Assembly (NCBI GenBank): GCA_029962745.1
Contig: CM057161.1
Coordinates: 12,325,187-12,389,186 of the forward strand
Reading direction: 5' to 3'
DNA length: 64,000 nt
Source: Echinometra lucunter
Lineage: Eukaryota > Echinodermata > Echinoidea > Camarodonta > Echinometridae
Shown here: in pieces, positions 62,601 through 64,000 of the stretch
Layout of the letters: every line of letters begins with the position of its first letter
How positions within the stretch are numbered: the first letter of the stretch is position 1
Made by a program: the position numbers and the translations under genes
Notes under the pieces: model-generated
Seen by the model: the letters and a program-made list of their open reading frames with translations, nothing else
The model's database searches: none
What the model was told of the DNA's origin: nothing

Positions 62601-63741
62601 TGTAACTTTTTATTGATAACAAGTTTTATGAAACAGGGCCCTGTATTGTTGGTTTGCATCCCACCACTGCCACCAGGCTTTCATTACTGTCATCATTAGG
62701 AGGGGTAGAAGTAGTAGTAGAAATAGTACGTACTTGGTGTCACCTGTGCCTGACGGGGGAATTTAGCAAACTTCATTGCTATAACCACTGGATCTCTTCT
62801 GGTATAGCTGATTGGGATGTTCAGGTGTTGAATCTCTCAAACATTGGACCCCCACTTTACATCTTGTGGCAGGATAAAGCGTTTTCCATTGTAAGCCAGC
62901 CTGCATATATGAAGCAAGGGAGAGGCACATTTACCCACATCAAAGGCTCCAGTTATCCACCGGCATTAGACTCAAACCCAAGACCTAAAATTTGACAGAC
63001 ATGCTCTGCCAGTTGAGCCAATGTGTCTGATGTAAGTTGTTTTGGTCACTTCACATACCGCTAACTGAAAGTGCAATGATGGGCAGTTTGAATGATTGTG
63101 TATCCCTTTATTTTGACAGAGAGAGAAGCAGAAGGATTGGCAGCCGTTGTCCATACTGTCCATCAATGTGGATTCTCTGTCCAGGGCTCAGTTCCATCGC
63201 TCATGTGGGCTACCAAGAACAAGACAAGTCTTACAAGGGATTTTTAATGCAAGTATGTCAACGTTACCTATAGCCTATCTTCTCCTGGTAGTACAGTGCA
63301 ATAGTTTACTAAATTCGAGAAGTATGACCTCAGGGTATACTCATTGGTGCAGGACATGGGGTTGCATAAATTACATTGTTTAAGACCTCATTTACCAAGG
63401 TTTATTCTGGAAATTATTGTAACGATACAACTGTATTAACATGTTGAGTTTGATTTGTTTTCAGTATAAAATGCATTCTTGGGTAAATCTAGGGCTTTAT
63501 GGTGTCCAATGGGTTAAGTATTTCAATAAGGTATAGTTTTGGTTTGCTTGTATTTCAATTTTGTTTTTAGCATTCTTTTTTTCCTAAAAAGTATCTAACC
63601 CTGTTTTGCCCCACAATATAATTTAATTTTTGCACAATTCTTCCTTTGTAGGTCAAGAGTCAAGTCATCAAGCCTTCCTTTTCAATCGTATGAATTCAAT
63701 TGGTGGTGTAACAGCAATGAATTTGACACCCTTGTATGCAG
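59610..63741 (+). CDS. DUF229 (sulfatase-like) type II membrane protein, 5' part
   Basis: DUF229 proteins belong to the alkaline phosphatase/sulfatase-like fold and are mostly uncharacterised, with a short cytosolic tail, one membrane anchor and a lumenal domain. Coding exons: 59789-60143, 60731-60965, 61463-61654, 62107-62191, 63120-63252, 63652-63741, all phases consistent, giving 363 residues before the gene leaves the window. Residues 12-32 are the anchor (HHILIAILLVLTLQLTLWIF), followed by a stem with NIT and NRT glycosylation motifs. A Cys-rich N-terminal lumenal part (SCCSIAE, LCRHYDWEC, VSCPGEF) follows. Family hallmarks are INVDSLSR at 304-311 (metal-binding Asp307 position) and AMNLTPLYAG at 355-364, whose Thr359-Pro360 corresponds to the nucleophile region of the superfamily. 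Substrate unknown. Confidence 0.88.
59789..60143 (+). CDS. DUF229 gene coding exon 1 (membrane anchor)
   Basis: ATG 59789 is the first start in the frame that places a positively charged tail (MKFICLPSRHH) before the hydrophobic anchor. The exon begins upstream at about 59610 after acceptor TTTTTGCAG, and its 5' UTR contains short upstream open frames. Donor GTAAGT at 60144, phase 1. Confidence 0.88.
60144..60730 (+). other. DUF229 gene intron 1
   Basis: Non-coding, with the MITE at 60325-60499. Confidence 0.65.
60325..60499. mobile_element. MITE with CTGGGGGGTGTTTCATAAAG ends
   Basis: Inverted repeats of about 70 bp (CTGGGGGGTGTTTCATAAAG..GTTCGTAAGTTA..AACGACTTTACG..GACTGGTGATACCTTCTTG) leave a loop of only about 35 bp. 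Same terminal family as 38343-38654. Confidence 0.88.
60731..60965 (+). CDS. DUF229 gene coding exon 2
   Basis: Acceptor TTATTCAG, donor GTGAAA. Encodes ETNPVLLERAKLIQSPWSEE, an Arg-rich stem and the first cysteines (DSCCSIAE, LCRHYDWECRH). Confidence 0.87.
60966..61462 (+). other. DUF229 gene intron 2
   Basis: Non-coding, nothing recognised. Confidence 0.6.
61463..61654 (+). CDS. DUF229 gene coding exon 3
   Basis: Acceptor CATGTTAG, donor GTAAGA, 192 nt. Encodes TLTVSCPGEFRIDWYFERDG and SDAMKNYTNQYLAW..QYADVLCRIDTEDG, including an NYT glycosylation motif. Confidence 0.88.
61655..62106 (+). other. DUF229 gene intron 3
   Basis: Non-coding, nothing recognised. Confidence 0.6.
62107..62191 (+). 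CDS. DUF229 gene coding exon 4
   Basis: Acceptor TTTAAAACAG, donor GTAAAG, 85 nt; encodes PKIHHNYRTQFLPNT and a Lys-rich end. An alternative donor six bases later (GTAGAA) would add two codons. Confidence 0.85.
62492..62643. mobile_element. MITE with CAGGGCCC..TTTCATAAAACTTG ends
   Basis: The left end CAGGGCCCCATTTCATAAAA (continuing CTTGTTATCAATAACA) is inverted at the right as TTGATAACAAGTTTTATGAA then ACAGGGCCCTG. 152 bp, non-coding. Confidence 0.88.
62860..63025 (-). mobile_element. tRNA-derived SINE head (minus strand)
   Basis: The minus strand reads TTGGCTCAACTGGCAGAGCA (A-box), then about 30 bp later TGGGTTTGAGTCTAA (B-box). The 3' body is unclear. Its sequence differs from the SINE pair in TMEM33 introns. 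Confidence 0.6.
63120..63252 (+). CDS. DUF229 gene coding exon 5 (DSLSR motif)
   Basis: Acceptor TTTTGACAG, donor GTATGT, phase 1. Encodes REKQKDWQPLSILSINVDSL and SRAQFHRS..LPRTRQVLQ, the start of the sulfatase-like domain. Confidence 0.9.
63253..63651 (+). other. DUF229 gene intron 5
   Basis: Non-coding, nothing recognised. Confidence 0.6.
63652..63741 (+). CDS. DUF229 gene coding exon 6
   Basis: Acceptor CCTTTGTAG, donor GTTAGT, phase 1. Encodes QESSHQAFLFNRMNSIGGVT then AMNLTPLYA(G). The gene continues beyond the window. Confidence 0.88.
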
Positions 63742-64000
63742 GTTAGTTACTCCTTCATTTATTCTTCTGTGATTCGTAATGTTTTTTAAAGTAAAGTTTT
63801 TATATACGGATATGTTCACTGAACATATACATGAAGTTGTGGGTGAATACAGTTGTCGCAGCCTTGAGGAGAAAATTGCTATCAAAGACATAATTACTGA
63901 TGTGCACATAATGTCTGACTATCACTATCTAAACTAATATTGACATTAATTGCCAACTATGTGTTATCTGTCTTATCATGAGTTGAAATATTGCAATATT

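Larger units (their letters stand above)
62192..63119 (+). other. DUF229 gene intron 4
   Basis: Contains two adjacent mobile elements (62492-62643 and about 62860-63025). The 113-residue plus-strand open frame at 62654-62995 lies over the repeats and is not an exon. Confidence 0.6.

Noticed and set aside
1..64000. CRISPR array, phage or bacterial operon
   Set aside because: The window is spliced animal DNA; the regular repeats found are satellites or transposon arms.

Overview
This is a window of an intron-rich animal nuclear genome, most likely a marine deuterostome and probably a sea urchin. The reasons are: short conserved exons with GT/AG junctions in phase; a dachshund and a TMEM33 orthologue with animal-type exon structure; a potato-inhibitor-I-type protease inhibitor and a DUF229 protein side by side; and many short inverted-repeat transposons, LINE tails and tRNA-derived SINEs. 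The species call is inference. All coordinates were read by eye and no search was run.

Layout. (1) Plus strand, about 0.4-11.9 kb: the 3' part of dachshund, covering the C-terminal coiled-coil/DD2 region in four well supported exons plus one weaker candidate; the 5' part lies upstream of the window. (2) 8.3-32.3 kb: an 11.8 kb block is present twice around a run of exactly 500 N. It begins at the first base after the gap and ends at the last base before it, so it looks like two overlapping contigs that were not merged. The last dachshund exon is therefore seen twice. (3) Minus strand, 44.8-36.0 kb: a complete TMEM33 gene (7 coding exons, 283 codons plus stop, all phases consistent), with introns holding several DNA transposons, including a 392-bp near-palindrome with a 5-bp target duplication. 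(4) 46.8-51.1 kb: a 4.3 kb element with inverted arms of about 1.17 kb built partly of tandem units carrying AGGTCAAAGGTCA (DR1 nuclear-receptor-type) motifs. (5) Minus strand, 54.7-52.8 kb (probable 5' non-coding exon at 58.9 kb): a complete 97-aa secreted protease inhibitor of the potato inhibitor I/eglin family. (6) Plus strand, 59.1-64 kb: the 5' half of a type II membrane protein of the DUF229 sulfatase-like family, running off the window, with a decayed copy of its first coding exon just upstream.

The genes belong to different processes: nuclear transcription control (dachshund), ER membrane/nuclear envelope (TMEM33), secreted protease inhibition, and a Golgi/lumenal enzyme-like protein. 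The only regulatory link suggested by layout is the inhibitor/DUF229 head-to-head pair, whose likely first exons are about 0.1-0.2 kb apart. No CRISPR array, rRNA or functional tRNA gene was seen.
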